A stretch of DNA of 64,000 nt from Brachionus plicatilis. Lineage: Eukaryota > Rotifera > Eurotatoria > Ploima > Brachionidae. The notes under the pieces were generated by a model. That model did no database searches, was not told where the DNA came from, and saw only the letters and a program-made list of their open reading frames with translations. The stretch is taken from the NCBI GenBank assembly GCA_010279815.1, contig QEOQ01000204.1:818297-882296 (forward strand). Direction: 5' to 3'. This document shows, in pieces, positions 25,101 to 34,980 of the stretch. Both the position numbers and the translations under genes were made by a program. The first letter of the stretch is position 1. Every line of letters begins with the position of its first letter.

Positions 25101-26748
25101 AGTCATTTGCCAGCGAATTTTCCAAATTTTCTAATAACTAATTCAATAGAAATTTACTAATTCCTCAGCGTCATTAGTGGGTTCATAATCGTCTTAGATT
25201 AGTTTCAGAGTTGTTTCAGAAATTTAATTTTATGTCCCAAATTAAAGTCCAAGTCATTAAAAAAAGTCCAAGATCGGACTTGTAATTTTTTTTTCTTCAA
25301 AAAAAGTACGAACAACATGATTTTTTTGCCGTTCTTTGCAGTTATTGAGGCGGCCTAGCTAGCTAAGCTAAAAGTCACTAAAATTAGGACTTGGATTTTT
25401 TTTAAAAAATACAAGTCTCTGGCTCGGAATTTTGTAAAAAAAAAGTCCGGGCTAGTGAGTTTTAAAAAAAAAGATTCATTTTATATCAATTTATGGCAAA
25501 TTTAAAGATCGATTATTTAGAAATTATTAAAATATTTAGTTTTTTATATAAAATTATTAGTTTATAAGCTTAAAGTTTATTTTAAAAAAATCACTTTTAG
25601 AAAAATCAAAAAAAAAAAATAAAAGGTTATTTTATGATTAATAACCAGTTTAATTTTATATAAACAAGTTAGGAAAATTTTGTAATTTAAATTTTAAATC
25701 AGTTAAATTGTTGATTTTTCAGAGATGTTAGTCAAATAATAATAATAATCGCTAAATAAAACTATATCATTCTAACCTTAGATTTGTAAAAAAAATTTAA
25801 TTCGATCAAGTTTATTGTTAAATTAAAGTCTTGAAGAATTTGAAGAATCTTTTGGGTAAATTTTTCTCTTCAAAAAGAAAGAGGTCTCGATTTCAAGAGA
25901 TCTCTTCTTTTAGTAAAAATGTTATTTTTCGAATTTAAAATTCTTCTAAAAATTGATTTTTACTTATTGTGTTGAAAAGTTTAATATGTCATTTTTACGA
26001 ATAAATCAATAATCAAAAAAATCAAGTTTAAAAATTTTAAATTACCTCTTCCTAGAAAATATTTAAAATACCATCTTGTTTGACTTTCAGGGTTTTCCAA
26101 ATGAATCGTATTACTTGTATTCAAAAACTAAAAATATAATTATTAAAAACATTCTTCTAGCTTTCTATTTTACTAATTTACTTCTCTACTATCACCATTT
26201 TCAATACGAAATTTGCCAATATTTTGAATGATTCCTTCCCGATCCAATGTGAACAGCTGGTTTTAAATTAAAATAGTTAAAATCGGAGAATTAAGACAAA
26301 AATTTCAATTTACTAGCTCCATTGATCCATAATTTTTGCGGCTAAAATTTGTGCGTCTAAACAACTGGTCTTGAAGCGAAGTGCTAAATAAAAATTAAAA
26401 TTTTTTTTCTGAATTAAAAAATTTCAGCCACCTTCGATTATTGGAAAAACAAAAGCTGGAGTTTTCATTTTTTCTATTAATATTAATCAAATCCGGCAAA
26501 TCATTTAAGTCCTCTTGGGATTTAGGCTCAAATTGTCCCATTTTTTCCAAATGAGCAGACAAAGTTTCGCCTGAGTATGTTTTAGAGCGACGCCGAGTTG
26601 TCTTAAAAAATGGCGGAGCTTTTAAATGAATCGAATCAAAGTCGATATCCTCAAATTGATTAGAGTCTTGAATAGACACTTCCAATTTAGTCTGATCTAT
26701 GTCATTCGACATTGATTCGTGTTTATCTAATTTTTCTTTTTTTAACAT
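16127..26748 (-). CDS. GARNL3: GARNL3: RapGAP and CNH domain protein, 17 exons
   Basis: Predicted Rap-type GTPase activator. Exons in order: 26748-26432, 26383-26314, 26256-26182, 26127-26046, 24843-24725, 24672-24447, 24393-24295, 21814-21711, 21658-21501, 21444-21338, 21276-21161, 21104-20994, 20935-20882, 20813-20024, 19963-19731, 16643-16475, 16425-16127. All junctions are GT-AG, keep frame and total 1042 codons (human about 1013). Residues 1-106 are acidic and low in complexity. Family landmarks: [47 protein letters not shown] at about residue 370 holds the catalytic 'asparagine thumb' of RapGAPs. The CNH/citron domain covers about residues 546-890 ([13 protein letters not shown]). The start is the first in-frame ATG of the most upstream supported exon; further 5' exons are possible. 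Most introns are 42-90 bp; four are over 1 kb, and one holds another gene. Confidence 0.9.
16860..17935. repeat. Possible repeat in the GARNL3 3-kb intron
   Basis: Unusually GC-rich words in an AT-rich intron: cttaaagacggatcggaatg at 16864 and, inverted, ccggatctgtcttttaag at 17917-17934. Two copies of 'tact(t/a)gaaatccggatc' lie near 17850 and 17903. This could be an element of about 1.07 kb with degenerate inverted ends; no duplication or coding sequence supports it. Confidence 0.3.
18203..18352 (+). pseudogene. LINE reverse-transcriptase C-terminal relic
   Basis: An open frame of 49 codons. [18 protein letters not shown] then S-V-N-K-F and a stop reproduces the typical C-terminus of non-LTR (CR1/L2/Jockey-like) ORF2 proteins, where a 'FFS-R-V-x-x-WNSLP' block precedes an 'S-x-x-x-F' end. 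The frame is closed by a stop just upstream of 18203, so it is a fragment. GC content rises over 18137-18320 relative to the intron. It lies inside the GARNL3 3-kb intron in the opposite orientation. Confidence 0.75.
18988..19088. repeat. hAT-type MITE, copy 1
   Basis: The ends CAGAGTTGTTTAAAAGT and ATTTTTAAACGACTCTG are inverted. The interior is an inverted 'aagtccaagtctggacttgg' hairpin. The same ends and hairpin are at 51891-52018. The flanking duplication here is not clear. It lies inside a GARNL3 intron. Confidence 0.7.
22589..24173 (+). CDS. Unassigned three-exon protein nested in a GARNL3 intron
   Basis: Exons 22589-23278, 23404-23892 and 23949-24173; introns of 125 and 56 bp, GT-AG, phase 0. 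They encode 467 residues. Exon 1 (230 aa) is rich in Q, N, S and Y and ends in charged helix-prone sequence ([12 protein letters not shown]). Exons 2 and 3 both begin exactly at W-G-(K/R)-P-G-(S/G)-G-A-P, so this motif occurs twice in comparable positions. Exon 2 is highly charged and probably coiled-coil ([14 protein letters not shown]). No signal peptide or membrane span. The style recalls cilium or centrosome proteins such as CSPP1, but I do not recognise the family with confidence. The whole gene sits antisense inside the GARNL3 intron 24294-21815. An AATAAA at 24258-24263 lies only about 30 bp short of a GARNL3 exon on the other strand. Confidence 0.8.
25206..25460. repeat. Degenerate hAT-type MITE-like repeat
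   Basis: Begins with cagagttgtttcag and carries repeated 'aagtccaag', 'ggcggcctagctagc' and 'aagtccggg' words like the elements at 4.4, 19.0 and 51.9 kb. Its right end is not clear. It lies inside the 1.2-kb GARNL3 intron (26045-24844). Confidence 0.45.
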
Positions 26749-26839
26749 TGTCACTTGTTTACCAGTGGCATATTGCTTTTTAGGGTTTAAAAGAATACAA
26801 GTACATTCCAGATACAAATCTTTAAAATAAGTAACAACT

Positions 26840-29800
26840 GTTGAAATCTATGAGATTTGAAAATTAATTTATGATATCTTAATATGGAGTTAAATGAATA
26901 TCAGGTACCAAATATCGATTTAGATTTACACAAGAAATTTTCATTTATATTTTAAGCCTTTCTTGTGCTGCTAGAAAATTTTATGCTTAAAGAAGAGGAA
27001 AATTAAAATTTAATTTGATATTATTTCGTTAAATAATGCATACCTTTCGATTTAAAAATGAGTAGAAGTCTGTATTTTAAATCAAAAATATTCTTTAATC
27101 AAACATTTTGATATCAAACAAGGTAGTTGGAAAATAGTGGTCATATGGATTTTACTCTATTTGCATTTAAGCCGATCTTTTTTTTAAATAAGATGATTTA
27201 TGTTGAGTAGTAGTTTAGACATGTTTAAACCATCCTCAATTAGCAATTTTTTTTAATTTAAAAATACTCTTAACTGATGGTATTTTTAGAATGAGGAAAA
27301 AAACGCAAAAACACTTCCGTTTGATAAAAGAATAAAGGGTGAATGGTTTTGAGAGAAAAACTAATGCATCATCGACTATGACAATGAATTTTGCCTTAAC
27401 TCAAAAATCTAGTTTAGTTATTTTTAGAAAGAATTTTTTTAAATGAAATCAATTTTGTAGATTTTCTATCATCTGACTGAAAACTGGATGAAAGCAGCTT
27501 AGGTTTTGATTTTTATTGTTTAATAATATTGATTACTAATCAATATTTGAAATCATAGATAACAAAATTTATTGATGTATAAAAAATTTTTGAAAAAGAG
27601 CAATTTTATTGCTCAAAATTTAATATTAGCTTTTATTGAATGCTTTATATCCTTATTTAAGTCGAAAACGGATGTGTGCTTAATTAATAAAAATGAAATA
27701 TAAACTAACAATTAAAAAAACACACAATATTATCTTGAATCTCTTTTTAAGGCTTTTTATGCTGAATAAATAAAATAATTTTGTCAAAAACTTAAAATTA
27801 AGTTATAGAATAATTGATCACGATAGAGCTTCCCGAATGATTATCAATTCTTTTTCACAAAAAAGATGTTAGCTGAATTTTTTTTTCATTTTACCTATAA
27901 ATTCTTAGTAAAATTTTAAAATATAAATTTCAATTATTAATTTATTTTAAATATGGTCTCATATTTAAATTGTAAATAATCGCACAAATTTTTCTCATAG
28001 TTTAAGTATTTATTTTGTTTTGTCAAATAAGCTCGTTGACTTGAATATAAATAAATTCAATGTGACTAAGAAGAAGATCGATGACCATAACCAAAACTGA
28101 CCAGAGTCAGGTCTAAACCTTTTTTCTAAATTTTTAATTAATTTGAAAAATTCATATTTATTTACAAAAATTAGCATGTTTTCATTATATGCAAACTAAA
28201 TTATATTCAAAATTTAATTGAATTAAAATTTCCGCCTTGAAACTTCTACCAACACCCCATTTATTTCAATTCGTTTTAAACTCATGTTTGATTACTTTCA
28301 TAAAATATAATTAAGAAGATTATTGTTTAATGAAATAGTCGAGGGCTTCCCAGTGATTTTTTGTATAAAATAGAATTAAATCGATAAATCAAAACTGCTA
28401 ATAAGTAAATCTTTTTTTGTCTGGCTGTAATTATTTTTTATTATATTAATACATTGAATTAATGCTTAAAAATTTGATTCTCGATTTTCAAAGCTTATTA
28501 AATATTCTGGAGTCTTAAAGCTTGAAAGAAAATGCTCCAAATAAATGTGCTTTTTTCCACACTGAAATTTGGATTTTTTAAAAATAAATATCAATAATTA
28601 TTATGTAATTTATTATTCGTAGAACCGAATTCATTAAAAAATTTGACTATTTAAATAAAATTTTATTGATTTTTTGACCATCTAAATCAAACCAGATAAA
28701 TTTTATTAGCCATATGAAAGATTAACAACTAAAAAATAATAATTATTTGTCTCGTGCTTATTAACAGGATAAAAAAGCAAAGAATAAAAATAAATTAATT
28801 TATTCTCGAACACTTTAGACGAATCTAAGCTAAATTTTTTTCTGATTTTAAAAATAACTCTTAATAACTTAAAATTTATTTTAAAAATTTCTGTTTAAAT
28901 CAAATGAGAGCTTGATTGAAGCTTTAAGTCATTTAGAAGAAATAATCTCTGACGATTTTTTCAAAAAGATCTTAACAAATTATTAATAATTTTTTGGTTA
29001 AAATCTTTTCAACATTAAATTTTGTTATTGATTATGATAAATGAATCATATTCTCTGAGATTCTTTCTTAAAGAAAAGGCACTTGGTATATAATCGATTT
29101 ACGAGCTGCAGCTTTAATAATTCAAGAAAATGATTAACTTATTTCAAGATTAATATCGAGTTAATAAGAGTTCCATTTTTTAAAATTATACACTTTACGA
29201 ATTTAATAAAATATTTGTAACTATTAACAATTATCCATTAAATTATGATTTTTAAATTCATGTTTAGTTATAAGTAATAATTAGATACTTAGAAAAAAAT
29301 TAATTTACAGTTGATCTGCTAAATTTTAAGTATTATTAAATGTTTGTTGATAGCTTTTAGTTGTTAAATTTAAATTAAACGCAAATACTATGCGTCAAAA
29401 TCAAAATGTCTTACTCATAAATTCAGATTTTTAGTTGATTTTAAGTTAAAGAAGCGTAAGAAAAAAATCCATAGTCTCCATTATTATACAAATTTCTATT
29501 AACAAATTTAATTTTTTTAGGCTTTAATAAAGATTATAATTGAAAATAAAAATATTTTTATATAGGATCAATTTTTATGGTTTCTTGCTTATGATTAAAT
29601 TAGAATTTATTGAAACTTATAATTAAACTCAATGCTCGTTTAATCCTTATAATTAACACAATCAATCTAATCTAGCATCAAAAAAAGATTTTTTTTTTGA
29701 AATAAATTTGTTGAAATTTCGTATACAGATTAATTTTCTATTAAATTTAAAATTAAATTTTTTAAGTGTCTAAATAAAAACTTTTTTTCAAATAAAAAAA

Positions 29801-31158
29801 TTTATATTAAATAAATATTAAAGTATATTGTTCTCTTTAAATTTAGTTCTGTAAAATGCTTAATTTTAAGGAAATTTGATTGATGCAGTTAAATAAGTCT
29901 GAAAATCCTCTACAGTTTTCTTCATTTGCACCCAATCAAAAAGTATTCTAATCAACTGTGCAATTACTTTTCAGAGTTTTTGCAGGAATATTTTTTCTGA
30001 TTAAGCAAAGTTTCATTAATCTTAAACTTAATCACTTAAGAGCTATCTTAAATGAACTGCTAAAAAATTAATGAGACTCATTTTTCTAAATTTTCTACTA
30101 AAAGACTAAAATGTGTTTTGTTCAATTATCTAAAGATATTTTTTTATATTTTTGTATTTTTTTTTCTCACTTAATAATTCAATTTTTATCTTTATTTTCT
30201 TTTTTTTGGAACTTTTAAATTTACTTCTCCTTAAAAGGAGGTTAATTCAATTTAATAAATAAATAAATAAATTAAGCATTTTACAGAACTAAATTATCTC
30301 TTTTGGCAAGAAAATTATTTAAACTTTTATTATGAATTGAAAAGACCGAATTAAAAAAAAAACTTTCCAAACTCAACTCCTTGTTGACTCATAATTAATT
30401 GCAATTGAGTGTCCATTATATTATTATTATCATTTATTTCGTAAAATTACGCCTGTCTTTGCGATGTTTAAAAAAAGATTAAAATGTTTTTAATGACATT
30501 TGTCAAGTAATTATGTTTCTTTTTATTAAAAGATGAAAATGTGCAAGGCAGTTAAAAAAATGAATTATTGAAATAAAAATTAGCTATTTCTAGAATATTA
30601 GTAAAATTTTACAAAATGTTGTTATTTAATATGATTTTTTTATATTTTATACTAAAGTAATTTTCCTCGAGAAAATGATATTTAATTTTTAAAATTGATT
30701 TTGTGCTCTTTAACTGTTAAAGTATGTTGGCCTAAAATTTAAAAATATTTTTTATTAGTAATTCTTGCACTAATTTAAGTCTTGAGTAATAATTAAAGTT
30801 AAATTCTTTAAAATAGCACAATTATAGAAGCATCCAAAAAATCAGATCCTTAATTTATTAATGAGAAAAAAGCTAGCCGTGCTGGCCAAACATTTTTCAA
30901 AAATATTTTCTTGACTAAATTGGAATAGTAACACGTATAAAAAATAAAAATGATTTTATAATGATTTCAAAAGTTGCATCATTTGAATTATTAATTGAAT
31001 GAAAGTTTTAAATTAGCACGTAGCTTGTCTGAATAAATTATTGATTTTTTTCTAGAAAAAAGACTTAAATTTTTGCCGGAAATTTTCGATTATAAAATTT
31101 AGGCATACTTCTGTTTAAGCAAACACAGTTAAGAGAAAAAAAATAATTTCAACTTACA
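26840..31158. other. Gene-poor stretch upstream of GARNL3
   Basis: No gene seen except the inverted-repeat pair at 29841/30269. If GARNL3 has untranslated or extra 5' exons they would lie here. A minus-strand frame is open from about 26845 into the first GARNL3 exon, with candidate AG acceptors at about 26821 and 26838. Confidence 0.45.
29841..30294. repeat. Perfect 26-bp inverted repeat pair bounding about 400 bp
   Basis: atttagttctgtaaaatgct plus taattt at 29841-29866 is matched exactly in reverse complement at 30269-30294. Perfect 26-bp pairing at this distance is unexpected in mutating AT-rich DNA, so it may be the ends of a young non-autonomous DNA element. The interior has no coding capacity, and an (aata)n tract lies next to the right repeat. 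Confidence 0.55.
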
Positions 31159-31870
31159 AGGCATTGCTCTTAAAGTCATTCCGTTTTGAATTACACGTTT
31201 TGCAATATTGAATGAGTGACTTTTCGTGGCTTTTTTCTTTAGTAGAAATGGAAAACACTGCAGATTGATCTTTTTTTTGCCGACTATTTGGCGCAGATTT
31301 AAATCTACGGCTTTTCTGTTTTTCTTCGATCAAGCTACTTTTTCTTGAATTGACATTTGATTTAAGTTTAAATGGCAGTTTACATGGCCCTCCAATATTT
31401 GGTACTGTAAGACAATTCTTATTACTTGACACATTATAAACTGATAATAATGCTGATTTAGATAGAGTTTTGATATCCGGTGCCATGTTATTAAATAAAA
31501 GTGATTTTGACATTTGTTTCTGGCAATTTTTTTCCTCGCAAAGCAGGTTTTTTGCTTCAAATAAGATCTTAGAGTCATTCTCATGAAATAAAACATTGTC
31601 ATTCACATCTGAAATTGTGCCATTCGTTTGAATATTCAATGAATTATGTGAATAAGAGAGCGAATTTTGTGAAATGAGCGATTCATGATTTTTTTCAAAA
31701 AATAGGTTGTCATCAAAATTAGATAACTCAGTTAATCGCATTTCTTTTAAAATTCCCCGTTCGGTTTTATATAAATCCGAATTGCACAGAACGGTGTCCG
31801 AACTGCGTCGGGGTTTATTGCCTTTAATATTGCTTTTTAGAAAGAGATATATTGACGAACTTAGTTCCAT
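31159..31870 (-). CDS. Orphan coding exon, unknown protein
   Basis: An ATG at 31868-31870 opens a frame of about 237 codons that stops just after a canonical splice donor (gcc-tt|GTAAGT; exon end about 31159). This supports a real 5' exon over a chance ORF. The product is Ser/Lys/Asn-rich, lacks membrane spans, has a basic patch (S-R-R-F-K-S-A-P-N-S-R-Q-K-K) and five Cys, two in C-K-T-C. I do not recognise a domain. It lies upstream of GARNL3 on the same strand and could be its 5' end, but the donor phase (2) does not fit either acceptor of the first recognised GARNL3 exon (needs phase 1), so an extra exon or a separate gene is required. Confidence 0.55.
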
Positions 31871-33900
31871 TATAATTTAGTTATTGGTAGTTAGAATTAT
31901 ATCTAAAAAAATAAAGAATTTTTAAGAAAAAAGTATTCTGATAATGTTAATTTGTAACAGTGTTTGTTTTTTAAGTTTTATGTAAGTTTATCAAGTACGA
32001 AAAATTTTAAATTACATGTCACATTAAAAAATTCTTATTTAATCACGACTTGAAAAAGATTTAACTAATCATACATGCGCAAAAATAAAATCATTTGAAT
32101 GCAAAGGTGAACATAAATCAATTAGTTAAAAGCAAGGAATTTGCATTTAGTTTGTCATTATAATCATAATATCTTTTTTTTAATATAATATTGAATCTAA
32201 TTATTTCATTAAGTTTCAATTAAATTTAATTATTAATATTTCAAAATAGGATCTTGAATTTTCGAAAAAAATCTTTATTTTTAAACTAAAAATAGACTTA
32301 TTTTTAATGATGCATTGTGTGATTACATACTCATTTTTTCTGATTTATAGTAAAATCATCCCGATTTTTTTTCCCAAAAAAATTTAGAAAATTATCGTGT
32401 TTTTTTTCATTACATACCGTTTTTATCCAATTATATACAATTTTTAGAAATTTAAAAAGAATATTAAAAAAAATATTAACATAATTTAAATTATTATTAA
32501 TGTTAAAATTTACAATTTGATATTAAATGTACAAATGAAGTAATAAAAATATAAAAGATACTAGAATTAAGCAGTTATGATATAAAAATTTACTTTTAGT
32601 TTACAAATTAAAGCTAATTTCCCAGTCAAGTTGTTTATTGAATATTTTACTAATCTAAATAAAGTTTTAATTGAACCAAAATTGAAAACTTTGACATGAG
32701 CTTTTTCGAAATTCTTAAATTAACTATAGCGTAGCTCAATTTAATATTTATATCCTTTAACTTCAAAAAACTAGATTAAATAATATTTAAATTACACCGA
32801 AATTTTCTTTTATCTTTAAGTAACTTGGAAAATATATGGTCGATCATGGAGCTGATAAATTGAATTCATTAATGATTCAATAATACATTCATTCTAATTA
32901 TTAGGAAATACACCAAGTAAATGATTAAAAGTAAGTTGAACAAGAAATTAAGAAAATTTCGTTAAAATTATTTTAATTAAAAATCATTAAGATAAAATTT
33001 TTCATTACAAAAAATAAACAATTCTGTTTTAAATATCAGTTATATTAATAATTAAAAGGATTAGACTTAAATTCATTTGAAAAAATCATGATAGTTTTTT
33101 TTTGTTTATTAAAAACTTGTTTATAATAATTTGAAAGTTTATTTCATAACAAACAATCCGTAAATATTGATGATGGAATAATATACCACCTCAAAATTAA
33201 AACCTAGCAATCTTTATAGATTAAAAACTAAGCTAATCATTGAAAAGTTTATCTTTAAAATTATAATTTGAATATAATTTATAATTTGTATCCTTAATGA
33301 AATTATTGAAATATAAGATATTTCGATCTAAAAAAATTTTATAATGAAAGAAAAAAATAGAAATTTATTTTCTTTAAAAAATGTCTCTGAAAAGACTTTA
33401 ACCGTTAAACCGCTCAATTATGTGCCATACATTAAGTCTAAAAAATATTGCCATTTAAAATTTAAAGTTTCAGTGATAAATTCTATCTTATGATCATTTT
33501 TGAAATGAAAGAATGCTGATTTGTCAGTAAATAAGATCATTTCTCTCAATATAGAAATTTTGTATTTTTAAATTAAATATCTTTTTTGAAGAAATTGTGT
33601 TAACTTTGCTTAATTATTTAATAAATTAATTCCTCTCTACTTTGGCACTAAAATTCTTTTAAAATTAAAAAAATAAAACAAATAAAATCGTCTCATTTGA
33701 ATTTTTTAAATTCTTTTTCTTATATTTTAATTAAAAATTATATTCAATTTGAATGCTTTGTAAACATATTTAGATGAATAATTAAAAGAATTGATGTTTT
33801 TAATTGGTATTGGAAAGCAGTGCCGTAGTGTCAAAGTCACTATCATCTAAAAAATATTGTAACTTTATTAATTTATAAAATAAATTCAACATTACCGTCG

Positions 33901-34779
33901 TTTCGGGTTGAACCGATAATGGGGTAATAATGAAAATTCTTTTTTTCAACCGCTGTAAATTCTGATTGGATAATAATTTTTGAATGAAATAAAAAAAAAT
34001 ATATAAAAAAACTATCCCTTTACAAAATTTGAAAAAAATATTTTATAAAAAATTTTTATTTATTTTTTAATCTTCCGCCAATTAACAATCCCATATCAAA
34101 AGAACCGAGTTTGTGAAAAAAAAACTTTTTGTCCATTATCGTTTATTTTAAACAAAAGACCCTATTATATGTAATTTTTGATGACGAGTTCAAATCTGGA
34201 CTTAGATTTCAGAAAAAAATAACGGTTTTTGAGAAATTCAATAAAAACATGTTTCTTATACTTTCGGGTTGAACCGATAATTGAATATAAATTGCGATAA
34301 AAACCAAAATTTTGAAAAACTAAATAAATTTTGAAAATGACTCGATAAAACTTTAAATTACCAAATAGTAGTCCTCCAAAATACTCTGAGGACACCCTCA
34401 AAAAGGCCCTTAATCAAATTAATGAAAAAAAAATTAATATACATCAAGCTTCAGTAAGGTACAACATACCTTATGCTACTTTACATAATAGATTGCATAA
34501 AAAATACATAAAGCCTGGTTTCGGAAAAGGCTCTTGCCCTTGGATCTCTGGTGAATTTGAAAATTTATTAGCAGACATCAAATGTTATTTGTGTGATTGG
34601 GGTCACGGAATTCATTTTCCTTTTATCAGAGATTTGGTAAGCAACTACCTGATTACAAATAAGATCCCTAATCGTTTTAAAAACAATACTCCAGGTAAAG
34701 ACTGGTTTTACCATTTTCTAAACAGGTGGAAACACATTTCTTTTTTGCATTTTAAACTATTTTATCATATTTACCCCAT
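33901..34779 (+). mobile_element. pogo-like DNA transposon relic
   Basis: The left end has aatggggtaataatgaaaat (33918). The right end has tttatcatatttaccccat (34761-34779), its near-complement, giving possible terminal repeats about 860 bp apart. In between lies a psq/CENP-B-like DNA-binding coding segment (34371-34740) but no DDE catalytic domain. The 20-bp word tttcgggttgaaccgataat occurs at 33901 and again at 34262 in the same orientation, suggesting an internal duplication or a second insertion. Confidence 0.5.
34371..34740 (+). pseudogene. psq-type HTH plus CENP-B-like domain fragment
   Basis: The frame reads K-Y-S-E-D-T-L-K-K-A-L then I-P-Y-A-T-L-H-N-R-L, a typical pipsqueak helix-turn-helix. 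It continues W-I-S-G-E-F-E-N-L-L then P-G-K-D-W-F-Y-H-F-L-N-R-W, the second, Tc5/CENP-B-type half found at the N-terminus of pogo/Tigger transposases and pogo-derived proteins. An in-frame stop closes the frame just before the segment and no ATG precedes the first helix. The similarity ends at the Trp near 34730, where the catalytic core should begin. It is therefore a fragment. Confidence 0.7.
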
Positions 34780-34780
34780 A

Positions 34781-34980
34781 CAATGGGGTAAATATGATAA
34801 TTAACCGTTTTGTATTCTTTTCATTATAAAATTAGAACCGTTTATTTTTTTTTAATAAATTTTTTTGAATCAAAGAAAAAAATAGTTTTTTCATTTATAA
34901 AAAAAAAATCTCCTGATAAGCTCTTTCCCTTCTGATTTTATTTAGGCCCAAAGTAAAGAATTATCACATTTACCCCAATT
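34781..34980. repeat. 200-bp MITE with CAATGGGGTAAAT ends
   Basis: Left caatggggtaaatatgataa (34781) and right ttatcacatttaccccaatt (34961-34980) are inverted. The left end abuts the right end of the pogo-like relic, creating a palindrome (taccccat-ac-aatggggta). The shared ends suggest it was moved by the same transposase. Confidence 0.65.

Noticed and set aside
31159..31870. First coding exon of GARNL3
   Set aside because: Donor phase 2 cannot join to the phase 1 acceptors of the recognised first exon; left as an orphan exon.
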